Assembly (NCBI RefSeq): GCF_002904295.1
Contig: NZ_PPHG01000025.1
Coordinates: forward strand, 248,001 to 312,000
DNA: 64,000 nucleotides
Direction: 5' to 3'
DNA from: Amycolatopsis sp. CA-128772
GTDB taxonomy: Bacteria > Actinomycetota > Actinomycetes > Mycobacteriales > Pseudonocardiaceae
Made by a program: the position numbers and the translations under genes. Under the pieces are notes generated by a model. It was not told the DNA's origin, searched no databases, and saw only the letters and a list, made by a program, of their open reading frames with translations. Of the stretch, positions 25,417-34,922 are shown one piece after another (position 1 is the stretch's first letter; each line of letters begins with the position of its first letter).

Positions 25417-26435
25417 CAGGTCTGCCGCTTGCCGCTGGTGATGCGGGACATCACCAGGGCGATGAGGATGATGGCGCCGTTGAGCGCGCCGATCCACTGG
25501 GCGGGCACGCCGGCCAGGGTCAGCACGTTCTGGATCATGTACAGCAGCAGGATGCCGGTGAACGCGCCGAAGAGCGTGCCGCGGCCGCCGTTCAGGCTCA
25601 CGCCGCCGATGACGGCGGCGGCGAACACCGTGAAGATGTAGCCGTTGCCCTGCGCCGCGGCCACCGAGGCGAGCCGCCCGGACAGCAGCAGCCCGCCGAG
25701 CGCGGCCAGCACGCTCGCCCCGATCAGCACGAGCCACACGATCCGGTCGGTCCGGATGCCCGCGGCCTTCGCCGCGTCCTCGTTGCCGCCGATCGCGTAC
25801 AGGCTGCGGCCGAACCGGGTGTAGCCGAGCAGCACGATCCCGCCGGCGAACAGCAGCACGCAGATCCAGATCGACGCCGGGATCCCGGCCCACAACGTCG
25901 TGCCGAGGTAGAGCACCGAATCGGGCAGGCCGAAGAAGGTCTGGCCGCCGGAGATCCCGGTCAGCAGGCCGCGCAGCACGATCAGCATGCCGAGGGTGAC
26001 GACGAACCCGCTCAGCCCGAACCGGACGATCAGCAGGGCGTTCAGCGCCCCCACCACCACGCCGACCACCAGCACCACGGGCACGGCGGTCCACGACGGC
26101 AGCAGCCCGAGCGAATGGCCGCCACCGATCGTCAGCCAGGCCGCCACGCCCGGTGCGAGGCCGAAGGTCGATTCCAGGGAGAGGTCCATCTTGCCGACGA
26201 CCAGGACCATCGTCTGGGCGAGCACCAGCAGGGCGATCTCCGACATCGTCTGCAGGATGTTGATCACGTTGTCGTACTGGAGGAACACCGGGTTCACCAG
26301 CTGGCCGACGACGGCGATCGCGATGATCCCGGGCACCAGCGCGAAGTCGCGCAGGCGGGCCAGCGCGATGCGCCGGGGCGCGGGGCCGGATCCGGTCCGT
26401 GGCGGGGCGCCCACCGCGGCGGGGCTTTCAGGCAT
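25416..26435 (-). CDS. sugar ABC transporter permease (RbsC/CUT2 family)
   Basis: 339 residues with eight or more membrane helices and the RbsC-family features GKMDLSLESTFGLAPGVAAW and RFGRSLYAIGGNEDAAKAAG (the EAA-like cytoplasmic loop contacting the ATPase). It forms the homodimeric channel of a monosaccharide importer. It overlaps the ATPase gene by eight bases and the aldo-keto reductase by one, so all are translated from one message. The presumed substrate is L-fucose from the surrounding enzymes. Confidence 0.9.
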   Translation of the reverse strand: MPESPAAVGAPPRTGSGPAPRRIALARLRDFALVPGIIAIAVVGQLVNPVFLQYDNVINILQTMSEIALLVLAQTMVLVVGKMDLSLESTFGLAPGVAAWLTIGGGHSLGLLPSWTAVPVVLVVGVVVGALNALLIVRFGLSGFVVTLGMLIVLRGLLTGISGGQTFFGLPDSVLYLGTTLWAGIPASIWICVLLFAGGIVLLGYTRFGRSLYAIGGNEDAAKAAGIRTDRIVWLVLIGASVLAALGGLLLSGRLASVAAAQGNGYIFTVFAAAVIGGVSLNGGRGTLFGAFTGILLLYMIQNVLTLAGVPAQWIGALNGAIILIALVMSRITSGKRQT

Positions 26436-27927
26436 CGAGGTCGACTCCTTCCATGGCGGCCACGACCTCGCGGTCCGGCCAGCCTGCGGGGATTTCGGTG
26501 GTGAGCCGGCCGTGCACCACGACCAGCAGCCGGTCGCACAGGCGCAGGTCGTCCAGTTCGTCCGAGGCGATCAGCACCGCGGTGCCCGCCTCGGCGGCCT
26601 CCGCGACCTTGCCGAGGAGGAACTCCTTCGACCGCACGTCGACCCCGGCGGTGGGGGTGATCAGCACGAGCAGCCGCGGGTCGCCCGCGAGCGCACGGGC
26701 CATCACGACCTTCTGCTGGTTGCCGCCGGACAGCGCGGACACCGGCAGCTCGGGGCCGGGGGTCTTCACCGCCAGCCGCGTGATCAGCGTCCCGGCGAGC
26801 CGGTCGCGCCGGCCGGACCGGACGAAGATGCCCGGACCGAGCCGGTCCATCACGCTCATCGTGGAGTTGTCCGCAATGGACATCTCCGGCACGAAACCCT
26901 GGTGGTGGCGGTCTTCCGGAACGAACCCGACGCCCGCGGCCAGCGCCGACGGGACGTCGCCGGGCCGGGGCCGGGAGCCGGAGACGAAGACCGTGCCGGA
27001 GGTGGGCTTGCGCAGCCCGGCCAGCGCCTCGGCGAGCTCGGTCTTGCCGCTGCTGCCGGATCCGGCCAGCCCGACGATCTCCCCCGGCGCGACCTCGAAG
27101 GACACGCCTTCGAAGTGCGGGGCGAGGGTCAGCTCGTCCACGCGGAACACGGGTTCCTCGCCGTGCCGGGCTGACGACGTCCGCTCCTGCACGGTGACGG
27201 CGTTCTCCCCGGTCATCGCGGCCACGAGGTCGGCCTTCGGCAGCTGCGAGACCGGCGAGGTGAGGACGTGCCGGGCGTCCCGGTACACCGTCACCGTGTC
27301 GCAGATTTCGTAGACCTCCTGCAGGTGGTGGCTGATGAACAGGAACGTGACCCCCTGGCGCTGGAGCTCGGCGATGTGCCCGAACAGCCGGGTGATCGCG
27401 GCCCCGTCGAGCTGCGCGGTCGGCTCGTCGAGGATGACGAACCGGGCGCCGAACGACAGGGCCCGCGCGATCTCGACGAACTGGCGCTGCTCCACGCTCA
27501 GCTCCCGGGCCGGCCGGTGCACGTCGACGGCCACCGACCAGCGTTCCAGGAGTTCGGCGGCCGAGCGGCGCAGGGCGGCCCAGCGGACGAACCCGCCGCG
27601 GGTCTCCTGCCGGTTGAGGAACAGGTTCTCCGCCACCGACAGCTCGGGGATGATCGTCGAGCGCTGGTACACGCACGCCACCCGGGCGCGCCAGGCGTCC
27701 CGGTCGGCCAGGGCCGGCGCCGGTTCCCCGGTCAGCCGCACGGTTCCGGCGTCCGGCTCGGTCAGTCCGGTGAGGACGGACACCAAAGTCGACTTGCCGG
27801 CTCCGTTGCGGCCGACCAGGGCGTGCGTCTGCCCGGGCAGGACGGTCAGGTCGGCGTGGTCCAGCGCGACCGTGGCGCCGTAGCGCTTGACCACCCCGTG
27901 CGCCTCGACGACCGGCACGGTGCTCAT
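26428..27927 (-). CDS. sugar ABC transporter ATPase, tandem NBDs (RbsA/MglA family)
   Basis: 499 residues with two nucleotide-binding domains. The first has Walker A GRNGAGKS and a Q-loop at YQRSTIIPEL, and its signature reads ELSVEQRQ. The second is typical of the degenerate CUT2 half, with GSGSSGKT as P-loop, VPEDRHHQGFV and the intact signature LSGGNQQK. It powers the importer made with the adjacent permease and binding protein. The ATG at 27927 has AAGGAGCC upstream; a longer in-frame start at 27972 has none. Confidence 0.92.
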   Translation of the reverse strand: MSTVPVVEAHGVVKRYGATVALDHADLTVLPGQTHALVGRNGAGKSTLVSVLTGLTEPDAGTVRLTGEPAPALADRDAWRARVACVYQRSTIIPELSVAENLFLNRQETRGGFVRWAALRRSAAELLERWSVAVDVHRPARELSVEQRQFVEIARALSFGARFVILDEPTAQLDGAAITRLFGHIAELQRQGVTFLFISHHLQEVYEICDTVTVYRDARHVLTSPVSQLPKADLVAAMTGENAVTVQERTSSARHGEEPVFRVDELTLAPHFEGVSFEVAPGEIVGLAGSGSSGKTELAEALAGLRKPTSGTVFVSGSRPRPGDVPSALAAGVGFVPEDRHHQGFVPEMSIADNSTMSVMDRLGPGIFVRSGRRDRLAGTLITRLAVKTPGPELPVSALSGGNQQKVVMARALAGDPRLLVLITPTAGVDVRSKEFLLGKVAEAAEAGTAVLIASDELDDLRLCDRLLVVVHGRLTTEIPAGWPDREVVAAMEGVDLDA

Positions 27928-27950
27928 GTTGGCTCCTTCTCCGCAGCCCG

Positions 27951-29018
27951 TCAGCTCTTGCTGTTGCCCCACAGGGACTGGTCGTCGACCTTGACGCTGG
28001 GTACCGGCCCGAACGTGGCACCGTCCGAGGTGACCAGCGGGGCGGCCAGCTGGTCCTCCATCAGGCCGTCGCGGACCTGGATGATGGTGCTGTCGTGGTC
28101 GGTCTTGCCCGGGGCGGGCGTCTTGCCGGCGATGGCGTCCTTGACGTACTGCAGGGCGTACTTGGCGAACAGGTCCGCGGGCTGGGACACGGTCGCGTCC
28201 ATCTCACCGGCCCGGATCTTGGCCAGTTCCTCGGGGATGCCGTCGTTGGACACGATGAACACGTGCTTCGGGTCGCTCGCCGGGACCGCCAGGCCACGCT
28301 GCTTGAGCAGCTGCAGCGTGCCGGACAGGGCGAAGCTGGACTGCATGTAGACGCCCTTGATGTCCGGGTTCGCCGTCAGCCGGGTCTGCAGCTTCTGGGC
28401 GGCGGTGTTGGCGTCCCAGTTGGTGGCCTCGCCGAACACCGTGATGCCCGGGAAGTTCTTCTTCATGCAGTCGTTGAAGGCCTCGGTGCGGTCGCGGCCG
28501 TTGATCGAGGCGAGGTCGCCCTGCAGCATGACGACCTTGCCCTTGCCGGCGAGCTTGGTGCCGAGGAACTGGCAGGCCTTCTCGCCGTAGGCGCGGTTGT
28601 CGGCCCGCACGACCATGTAGACGTTGCCCTGGTCGGGCCGGGTGTCGACGGACACGACCGGGATCTTCTTGCCCGCCAGCTGCTGCAGTGTCGGGATGAT
28701 CGCCGCGGTGTCCTGCGGCGCCATCACCACGCCCTTGACGCCCTGGCTGATCATCGTCTGCACGTTGGCCGTCAGGTTGGCGACGTCGTTCTGCGAGTTG
28801 GTGGTCTTGAGGTCGAGCCCGAACTGCCCGGCGAACTGGGGCACGTACTTGATGTAGGCGTTCCAGAAGTCGGTGTCCGAGCGCGGGTAATCGACGCCCA
28901 CGACGGTTTTGCCGCCCGAAGCGGCGGTCGAGCCGCCGCCGCTGCAGCCGGCCAGTGCGGCCGCGGTCAGGACGCCGGCGGTGACGACGGTCGCGGCGCG
29001 CAGGTGCTGGAACTTCAT
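27951..29018 (-). CDS. sugar-binding lipoprotein (RbsB-like, PBP type 1)
   Basis: 355 residues. The signal peptide ends in LAALAGCSGG-type lipobox (LAGC, cysteine near residue 25), so the mature protein is anchored outside the membrane. The body (TVVGVDYPRSDTDFWNAYIK, NDVANLTANVQTMISQGVKG, VVSVDTRPDQG) is a periplasmic-binding-protein fold of the ribose/monosaccharide cluster. Its ATG overlaps the SDR stop (ATGA) with GAGGAGAGG in front. Predicted ligand L-fucose, by context. Confidence 0.92.
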   Translation of the reverse strand: MKFQHLRAATVVTAGVLTAAALAGCSGGGSTAASGGKTVVGVDYPRSDTDFWNAYIKYVPQFAGQFGLDLKTTNSQNDVANLTANVQTMISQGVKGVVMAPQDTAAIIPTLQQLAGKKIPVVSVDTRPDQGNVYMVVRADNRAYGEKACQFLGTKLAGKGKVVMLQGDLASINGRDRTEAFNDCMKKNFPGITVFGEATNWDANTAAQKLQTRLTANPDIKGVYMQSSFALSGTLQLLKQRGLAVPASDPKHVFIVSNDGIPEELAKIRAGEMDATVSQPADLFAKYALQYVKDAIAGKTPAPGKTDHDSTIIQVRDGLMEDQLAAPLVTSDGATFGPVPSVKVDDQSLWGNSKS

Positions 29019-29788
29019 GACCTCTCCTCGTTGACAGGTTTCGGGCGGAGACGGAGGCCGGACATCCCGCCGTCCACGGCGAGATCGGTGCCGGTGGTGG
29101 CGCCGGAGTCCGGGCCGGCCAGGTAGCAGATCGCCGCGGCGACCTCGTCGGCGGTGACGAGCCGGCCGGTGGGCTGACGCGCGGCGAGCGCGGCCAGCTC
29201 GGCCTCGGGATCGTCGGCCTGCGAGAGCAGCCGGTCGATCCACGGGGTGTGCGCGGTGCCGGGGTTCACGCAGCACACGCGGATCCCCTCGGCCAGGTGG
29301 TCGGCGGCCATCGCGCGGGTGAGCGCGAGGACCGCCCCTTTCGTGGCGCTGTAGAGCGCTCGCTGCGGCAGGCCGGCGGTGGCCGCGATCGAGCAGGTGT
29401 TCACGATCGCCGCCGCGGGCGACTCCCTCAGGTGCGGCAGGGCCGCGCGGGTCACCCGCACCATGCCCACGACGTTGACGTCGAACACGCGGTGCCACTC
29501 GGCGTCGTCGTTGTCTTCGACGGTTCCCTGCGCGCCGATCCCGGCGTTGTTGACCAGGACGTCCAGACCGCCGAGGTGGTCCACCGCGGCGGCGACCGCG
29601 GCTCGCACCGAGTCGTCGTCCGAGACGTCGGCCCGCACGCCGGTCAACGGCTCTTCGACCTTGTCGTTCAGGTCGAGGCAGACCACGCTCGCGCCGCGCG
29701 CGGACAGCCTGAGCGCGGTCGCTAGCCCGATGCCGGACGCGCCGCCGGTCACGATCGCGCGGACGCCGTCGAACTCCCCACCGGTCAC
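29015..29788 (-). CDS. SDR dehydrogenase, probable 2-keto-3-deoxy-L-fuconate dehydrogenase
   Basis: 257 residues of a classical short-chain dehydrogenase: cofactor motif TGGASGIG, an acidic residue after beta-2 (VVCLDLND) favouring NAD, NNAGIG, catalytic Ser in NTCSIAA and Y-x3-K in YSATKGAV. In the oxidative L-fucose route this enzyme oxidises 2-keto-3-deoxy-L-fuconate at C4. The GTG start overlaps the dehydratase stop and its own stop overlaps the binding-protein start. Function rests on family plus context. Confidence 0.85.
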   Translation of the reverse strand: MTGGEFDGVRAIVTGGASGIGLATALRLSARGASVVCLDLNDKVEEPLTGVRADVSDDDSVRAAVAAAVDHLGGLDVLVNNAGIGAQGTVEDNDDAEWHRVFDVNVVGMVRVTRAALPHLRESPAAAIVNTCSIAATAGLPQRALYSATKGAVLALTRAMAADHLAEGIRVCCVNPGTAHTPWIDRLLSQADDPEAELAALAARQPTGRLVTADEVAAAICYLAGPDSGATTGTDLAVDGGMSGLRLRPKPVNEERS

Positions 29789-31107
29789 GCGACCACCACC
29801 GCGTCCCGCTGCCAGACCGGGCCGTCCGGGAACCGGTACTGCGCCACGGATTCCGCGTGCAGCCGCGCCCCCAGCCCCGGCTCCCGCGGCGCGAGGTAGC
29901 GGCCGCGCTCGATCCGCACCGGGTCGACGAAGTGCTCGTGCAGGTGGTCGACGTACTCGATGACGCGGTCGGTCTGGGTGCCGCTCACCGCGACGAAGTC
30001 GAACATCGACAGGTGCTGGACCATTTCGCACAGCCCGACCCCGCCGGCGTGCGGGCACACCGGGACGCCGAACTTCGCGGCCAGCAACAGGATCGCGATG
30101 TTCTCGGTGACCCCGGCGACCCGGCTGGCGTCGAGCTGCAGAACGTCGATCGCCTCCGCCTGCAGCAGCTGCTTGAACATCACGGCGTTGTGCGTGTGCT
30201 CGCCGGTGGCCACCTTGATCGGCGCGACCGCCCGGCGGATCGCCGCGTGGCCGAGCACGTCGTCGGGCGAGGTCGGCTCCTCGATCCAGTACGGGTCGAA
30301 CTCGGCCAGCGGGCGCAGCCATTCGATGGCCTGCCCGACGCCCCACGCCTGGTTGGCGTCGATGGCGATCCGGACGTCCGGCCCGACGACGTCCCGGGCG
30401 AGCCGCAGCCGGCGGATGTCCTCTTCGATGTCGGCGCCGACCTTGAGCTTGATCTGGGTGAAGCCGTCGGCGACCGCCTCCGCCGAGAGCGCCGCCAACT
30501 TCTCCGGCGAGTACCCGAGCCAGCCGGGAGTCGTGGTGTAGGCGGGAAAACCGGACTCCAGGAGTTCGGCCTGGCGGGCCGCGCGGCCCGGTTCGGCGCG
30601 GCGGAGGATGTCGAGGGCTTCGTCGCGGGTCAGGGCGTCCTGCAGGTACCGGAAGTCGACCAGGTCGACCAGCTCCTCGGGCGGCAGTTCGGCCAGCAGC
30701 CGCCAGACCGGCTTGCCTTCGCGACGGGCCCGCAGGTCCCACGCCGCGTTGACGATCGCGGCGGCGGCCATGTGGATGGCGCCCTTGTCCGGGCCCAGCC
30801 ACCGGAGCTGGCTGTCCCCGGTCAGCCGGCGGGAGAAGGCGCCGAGGTCGGCGAGCGCGTCGGCCACCGGCATCCCGGCGACCAGGGGCACGAGCGCGCG
30901 GACGGCGGCGACCTCGATGTCGTTGCCGCGGCCGACGGTGAAGGCGAGCCCGTAGCCCTCGTCGCCGTCGCTCGTGCGGATGGTCACGTACGCGGCCGAG
31001 TAGTCGGGTTCCGGGTTCATCGCGTCGGACCCGTCCAGGCTCAGCGAAGTCGGGAAGCGCACGTCCACGGCGTCGATCGCGCTGATCACTTCGGCCAACG
31101 GGGCCAC
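29785..31107 (-). CDS. L-fuconate dehydratase (enolase superfamily)
   Basis: 440 residues, the full family length. The N-terminal [20 protein letters not shown] segment is diagnostic for fuconate dehydratase. The catalytic K-x-K is Lys220/Lys222, metal ligands are Asp250, Glu276 and Glu303, and the His353/Asp326 dyad is present; all are offset by exactly two from the Xanthomonas enzyme as I remember it. It dehydrates L-fuconate to 2-keto-3-deoxy-L-fuconate. It is the first gene of the leftward six-gene operon. The GTG at 31107 abuts GAGAG; TTG 31098 with GAGAGG eight bases upstream is a credible alternative start. Confidence 0.93.
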   Translation of the reverse strand: MAPLAEVISAIDAVDVRFPTSLSLDGSDAMNPEPDYSAAYVTIRTSDGDEGYGLAFTVGRGNDIEVAAVRALVPLVAGMPVADALADLGAFSRRLTGDSQLRWLGPDKGAIHMAAAAIVNAAWDLRARREGKPVWRLLAELPPEELVDLVDFRYLQDALTRDEALDILRRAEPGRAARQAELLESGFPAYTTTPGWLGYSPEKLAALSAEAVADGFTQIKLKVGADIEEDIRRLRLARDVVGPDVRIAIDANQAWGVGQAIEWLRPLAEFDPYWIEEPTSPDDVLGHAAIRRAVAPIKVATGEHTHNAVMFKQLLQAEAIDVLQLDASRVAGVTENIAILLLAAKFGVPVCPHAGGVGLCEMVQHLSMFDFVAVSGTQTDRVIEYVDHLHEHFVDPVRIERGRYLAPREPGLGARLHAESVAQYRFPDGPVWQRDAVVVA

Positions 31108-31122
31108 CTCTCATTCGGCGCA

Positions 31123-31282
31123 GACAACATATGTATGGCTACGCGGTGCCCCCTGGATTGTCCAGAGTTGATCCGTAACACGGCAATAACTTGGACACTG
31201 CGTCACTGATGACTACTCAAAGCGCATTTATATATGATGTCTGCATCGAGCTTTGAACAAGACATCATATGTCTGCTACGGT
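31123..31282. promoter_or_regulatory. divergent promoter region with three copies of the FadR-type operator
   Basis: Between the dehydratase and hydrolase genes lie three related sites: ACATCATATGTCTGCTA at 31262-31278; an inverted copy ATATGATGTCTGC at 31232-31244; and, on the reverse strand, GCCATACATATGTTGTCTG at 31123-31139. The first sits between TTGAAC (31253-31258) and TACGGT (31277-31282), an 18-bp-spaced promoter that would start the rightward transcript only a few bases before the ATG at 31290. The motif matches the sites at the regulator gene. Confidence 0.7.
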
Positions 31283-31289
31283 CCCCGCC

Positions 31290-32141
31290 ATGCGCTTCCA
31301 ACGCCTCGGCGACGTCGGCCACGAGATCCCCGTCGTCCTCGACGAAACCGGTGCGGCGCGGGACCTGCGTGCGCTGACCGCGGACGTCGACGGCGCCTTC
31401 TTCGCCGCCGACGGCATCGCGCGGGTCCGGGCGGCGCTGCGCGAGGGCACCCTCCCGGTCTTGGACGCCCCGGGCCTGCGCGTCGGCGCCCCGGTGGCCC
31501 GGCCCGGGCTGCTGGCCTGCATCGGCCTCAACTATTCCGACCACGCGGCGGAAACCGGCGCCGAGCCACCCGCCGAGCCGGTGGTGTTCCTGAAGGCCAC
31601 CACCACGATCGTCGGCCCGCACGACACCGTGCTCATCCCGCGCACCAGCACCAAGACCGACTACGAGGTCGAGCTGGCCGTGGTGCTCGGCGGCCGGGCG
31701 CGGTACCTCGCGACGCCGGAGGACGCCGACGCGGTCATCGCCGGGTACGCCGTCTCGAACGACGTCAGCGAGCGCGCCTTCCAGCACGAACGCGGCGGCC
31801 AGTGGACCAAGGGCAAGTCCTGCGAGACGTTCAACCCGCTCGGCCCGTGGCTGGTCACCCCGGACGAGCTCGGCGACCCGCACGAGCTCGGCCTGCGGCT
31901 GGCGGTCAACGGGCAGTGGAGGCAGGACGGCACCACGAAGAACATGCTGTTCGACGTCCGGCACATCGTCTGGTACCTCAGCCAGTTCATGGTGCTGGAG
32001 CCGGGTGATGTCGTGAACACCGGCACACCCGCGGGGGTGGCCTTCGGCGCCAACGACTTCCCCTATCTGTCCGAAGGGGACGAAGTGACCGTGGAGATCG
32101 ACGGTCTCGGTCGTCAGCAGCACCGGATCGGCCGGGCGTGA
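31290..32141 (+). CDS. FAH-family hydrolase, probable 2,4-diketo-3-deoxy-L-fuconate hydrolase
   Basis: 283 residues of the fumarylacetoacetate hydrolase fold: CIGLNYSDHAAETGAEPPAE, then metal-binding acids in DYEVELAVVLG and SNDVSERAFQ, and the GPWLVTPDE loop. The last step of the oxidative L-fucose route cleaves the 2,4-diketo acid to pyruvate and L-lactate. The ATG at 31290 is chosen; an in-frame ATG at 31269 falls inside the operator and upstream of the predicted transcription start. No ribosome-binding site is visible, so the message may be near-leaderless. Its stop overlaps the lactonase GTG. Confidence 0.87.
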   Translation: MRFQRLGDVGHEIPVVLDETGAARDLRALTADVDGAFFAADGIARVRAALREGTLPVLDAPGLRVGAPVARPGLLACIGLNYSDHAAETGAEPPAEPVVFLKATTTIVGPHDTVLIPRTSTKTDYEVELAVVLGGRARYLATPEDADAVIAGYAVSNDVSERAFQHERGGQWTKGKSCETFNPLGPWLVTPDELGDPHELGLRLAVNGQWRQDGTTKNMLFDVRHIVWYLSQFMVLEPGDVVNTGTPAGVAFGANDFPYLSEGDEVTVEIDGLGRQQHRIGRA

Positions 32142-32980
32142 CCGGCCGGCGCGTCGACGCGCACCACCACCTGTGGCGGACCTCCGTCCGCCGCCACGCC
32201 TGGCTGGACGGCGACGGCACCGCGGCCATCCGGCGCGACTTCACCCCGGACGACCTGCGGGCGGCCGCCCTGGGTGTCGACGCGACGGTGCTCGTCCAGG
32301 TCCTGCCGGACTTCGCGGAGTCGGTCGAGTTCCTCGCGACGGCGGCCGCGGAGCCGCTCATCGCCGGCGTGGTCGGCTGGATCGACCTCACCGGCTCACC
32401 GTCGGAGGACCTCGACCGGCTGCGCTCGGCGCCGGGGGGCGAACTCCTGGCCGGCGTCCGGCACCTCGTCCAGGCCGAGCCCGATCCCCGCTGGCTGGAA
32501 CGGGAAGACGTGCTGGCCGGGCTCGCGGCGGTGCGCGACGCCGGGCTGGTGTACGACCTGCTCGTGCTGCCCCACCAGCTCCCGGCGGCCACCGCGGCGG
32601 TCCGGGCGTTGCCGGACCTCACCTTCGTGCTCGACCATCTCGCCAAACCGCCGGTCGCCTCCGGCCAGCTCGAGCCCTGGGCGAGCGGGCTGGCCACGCT
32701 GGCCCGGGAACCGAACGTCGTCGCCAAGCTGTCCGGCCTGGTGACGGAAGCCGGCCGGTCCTGGCGGGTCGAGGATCTGCGGCCGTACGCGGAAACCGCG
32801 CTGACCGCGTTCGGCCCGGATCGGCTGATGCTCGGCTCCGACTGGCCGGTGTGCCTGCTCGCCGGGACGTACGCGGAAGTCATGGACGCCGCCGACAGCC
32901 TCCTGGCCGGCCTGACGCCGGCCGAACGCGACGCCGTCCGCGGCGGGACCGCGAGCCGCGTCTACGGGCTGGCGCCGTGA
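32138..32980 (+). CDS. amidohydrolase-family L-fucono-1,5-lactonase
   Basis: 280 residues with the COG3618 TIM-barrel start VDAHHHLWRTSVRRHAWLDG (metal-binding HxH), the late strand FVLDHLAKPP and the final ligand in MLGSDWPVCLLAG. This group hydrolyses sugar lactones such as L-fuconolactone and L-rhamnonolactone. It supplies the fuconate for the divergent dehydratase. The GTG start overlaps the hydrolase stop, and its own stop overlaps the larA start, so the fucose and lactate genes share one coupled transcript. Confidence 0.87.
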   Translation: MTGRRVDAHHHLWRTSVRRHAWLDGDGTAAIRRDFTPDDLRAAALGVDATVLVQVLPDFAESVEFLATAAAEPLIAGVVGWIDLTGSPSEDLDRLRSAPGGELLAGVRHLVQAEPDPRWLEREDVLAGLAAVRDAGLVYDLLVLPHQLPAATAAVRALPDLTFVLDHLAKPPVASGQLEPWASGLATLAREPNVVAKLSGLVTEAGRSWRVEDLRPYAETALTAFGPDRLMLGSDWPVCLLAGTYAEVMDAADSLLAGLTPAERDAVRGGTASRVYGLAP

Positions 32981-34254
32981 CGGCCACCGTCCGGCTCGCG
33001 TACGGCGAGACCGGTCTCGACCTCACCATCGACCCGGCGGTCACCACCGTGGTGACGCCGGTGCACCACCCGGTCACCGAACCCGCGGACGTGCTGCTGC
33101 GCCGGGCGTTGCGGGGACCGGTCGCCGGGCCGCCGTTGCGCGAGCGGGTGCGGCCCGGGCAGACGGTCGCGATCTCGGCGTGCGACGGAACCCGGCCGCA
33201 GCCGCGTGAGCTGATGATCCCGGCGATCCTGGCCGAGCTCGACGGCATCGTCCGCCTCGAAGACGTCGTCATCCTGGTCGCCACCGGCACCCACCGCGGC
33301 AACACCGGCGCCGAGCTGCGCGCGATGTTCGGCGACGAAGTCGTCGACACCGTCCGGATCGTCAACCACGACGCCCGCGACCGCGCGAGCCTGACCTGGC
33401 TGGGGCGCCACGGCGACGACGTCCCGGTGTGGCTGAACAGCGAATGGGCGGCCGCCGACGTCCGGATCACCACCGGGTTCGTCGAACCGCACTTCTTCGC
33501 GGGCTTTTCCGGCGGCCCCAAGCTCGTCGCCCCCGGGCTGGCGGCGCTGGAGACCGTGCTGGTGCTGCACGACGCCCGCCGGATCGGGCACCCGAACGCG
33601 ACCTGGGGGATCACCGAGGGCAACCCGGTGCACGACGACGTCCGCGCGATCGCCGCGGCCACCGGCGTCACCTTCGCCCTCGACGTCATCCTCAACCGCG
33701 ACAAGGCGGTGATCGGGGCCTTCGGCGGCGACCTGCTCACCATGCACGCGGCGGCCGCTCGCGCCGCCCGTGACGTCGCCATGCGGCCGGTGCCGGCGCC
33801 CTTCGACGTCGTGGTGACGACCAACTCCGGCCATCCCCTGGACCAGAACCTCTACCAGGCCGTGAAAGGGATGTCGGCGGCGCACCGGATCAGCAGGCCG
33901 GGCGGGACGATCGTCTGCGCCGCGGAGTGCCGCGACGGGTTCCCCGACCACGGCTCCTACCGGGAGGTCCTCGCGTCGGCGAGTTCGCCGGCGGCGCTGC
34001 TCGCGGAGATCGCGGCGCGCGCGGTGACCGTGCCGGACCAGTGGCAGGTCCAGATCCAGGCGAAGATCCAGGACGACTGCCGGGTCGTCGTGTACACGGA
34101 TTTCCTGAGCGAGGCCGAACTGGCGACGGCGCACCTGACCCGGACCGCCGACATCGCGGCCACCGTGGCCGAGGCCCTCGGCCGGGCCGGGCCGGGCGCG
34201 CGGGCGTGTGTGCTCCCGGACGGCCCGCTGACGATCCCGTACGTGCCGGCATGA
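32977..34254 (+). CDS. larA: LarA-type nickel-pincer racemase (lactate racemase family)
   Basis: 425 residues, the family length. Motifs that build the LarA active site are present: SACDGTRPQP (Asp/Arg pair), ATGTHRGNT (catalytic His), EPHFFAGFSGGPKLVAPG (His plus the Lys that forms the thioamide link to the nickel-pincer nucleotide) and GHPNATWG (nickel-ligand His region). LarA interconverts L- and D-lactate; relatives act on other 2-hydroxy acids including aldonates. The GTG start overlaps the lactonase stop. In this cluster the expected substrate is the L-lactate made from L-fucose, though an aldonate is possible. Confidence 0.88.
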   Translation: MTATVRLAYGETGLDLTIDPAVTTVVTPVHHPVTEPADVLLRRALRGPVAGPPLRERVRPGQTVAISACDGTRPQPRELMIPAILAELDGIVRLEDVVILVATGTHRGNTGAELRAMFGDEVVDTVRIVNHDARDRASLTWLGRHGDDVPVWLNSEWAAADVRITTGFVEPHFFAGFSGGPKLVAPGLAALETVLVLHDARRIGHPNATWGITEGNPVHDDVRAIAAATGVTFALDVILNRDKAVIGAFGGDLLTMHAAAARAARDVAMRPVPAPFDVVVTTNSGHPLDQNLYQAVKGMSAAHRISRPGGTIVCAAECRDGFPDHGSYREVLASASSPAALLAEIAARAVTVPDQWQVQIQAKIQDDCRVVVYTDFLSEAELATAHLTRTADIAATVAEALGRAGPGARACVLPDGPLTIPYVPA

Positions 34255-34922
34255 GCACCGCCGATCTCGGGTTCGCACGCGTCGACCTGGACCGCGAAGA
34301 CCGCCAAGGGCTCCCGGAAGTCGTTTACGGGCCGGGAAAATCTCCGGCGCAGATCGCGGCCATCGTGCGGACGCTGCTCGCGCACAACACCGGTCCGGTG
34401 CTGGTCACCCGGGTCGAGGCCGAGCCTGCCCGTGCGGTGCTGGCCGAGGTGCCCGGCGGCCGCCACTCCCCCGGCGCGCGGCTGCTGGTCTGGCGCCCGG
34501 CCGTCGCGACCGCCTTCACGGTCGCCGTGGCCGCGGCCGGGACGTCCGACGGCCCGGTCGCCGAGGAGGCCGCGGAAGTCGCCGCGGCCATCGGCCTTGC
34601 GGTGCGGTCGGTCACCGACGTGGGGGTCGCCGGGATCCACCGCCTGCTGGCCGAGCGCGACCGGCTGCGCGCGGCGGACGCGGTCATCGTGGTCGCGGGC
34701 ATGGAGGGCGCGCTGGCTTCGGCTGTCGGCGGGCTGGTCGCGTGCCCGGTGATCGCCGTCCCGACGTCGACCGGCTACGGCGCGGGCCTCGAAGGCATCA
34801 CGGCGCTGCTGGGGATGCACGCCTCCTGCGCGGCGGGCATCACGGTGGTCAACATCGACTCCGGGTTCGGCGCGGCGATGGCCGCCTTCCGGCTCGCCCA
34901 GGTCCTGCGGAGGCGGCGATGA
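34251..34922 (+). CDS. larB: LarB, nickel-pincer nucleotide cofactor synthesis (NaAD carboxylase/hydrolase)
   Basis: 223 residues with the PurE-like AIRC domain in the C-terminal two thirds: VAAAGTSDGPVAEEAAEVAA, DVGVAGIHRLL, VVAGMEGALASAVGGL and AVPTSTGYGAGLEGITALLG. LarB carboxylates nicotinic acid adenine dinucleotide and releases AMP to give the biscarboxylate mononucleotide. ATG overlaps the larA stop (ATGA), and its stop overlaps the larC start. Confidence 0.93.
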   Translation: MSTADLGFARVDLDREDRQGLPEVVYGPGKSPAQIAAIVRTLLAHNTGPVLVTRVEAEPARAVLAEVPGGRHSPGARLLVWRPAVATAFTVAVAAAGTSDGPVAEEAAEVAAAIGLAVRSVTDVGVAGIHRLLAERDRLRAADAVIVVAGMEGALASAVGGLVACPVIAVPTSTGYGAGLEGITALLGMHASCAAGITVVNIDSGFGAAMAAFRLAQVLRRRR

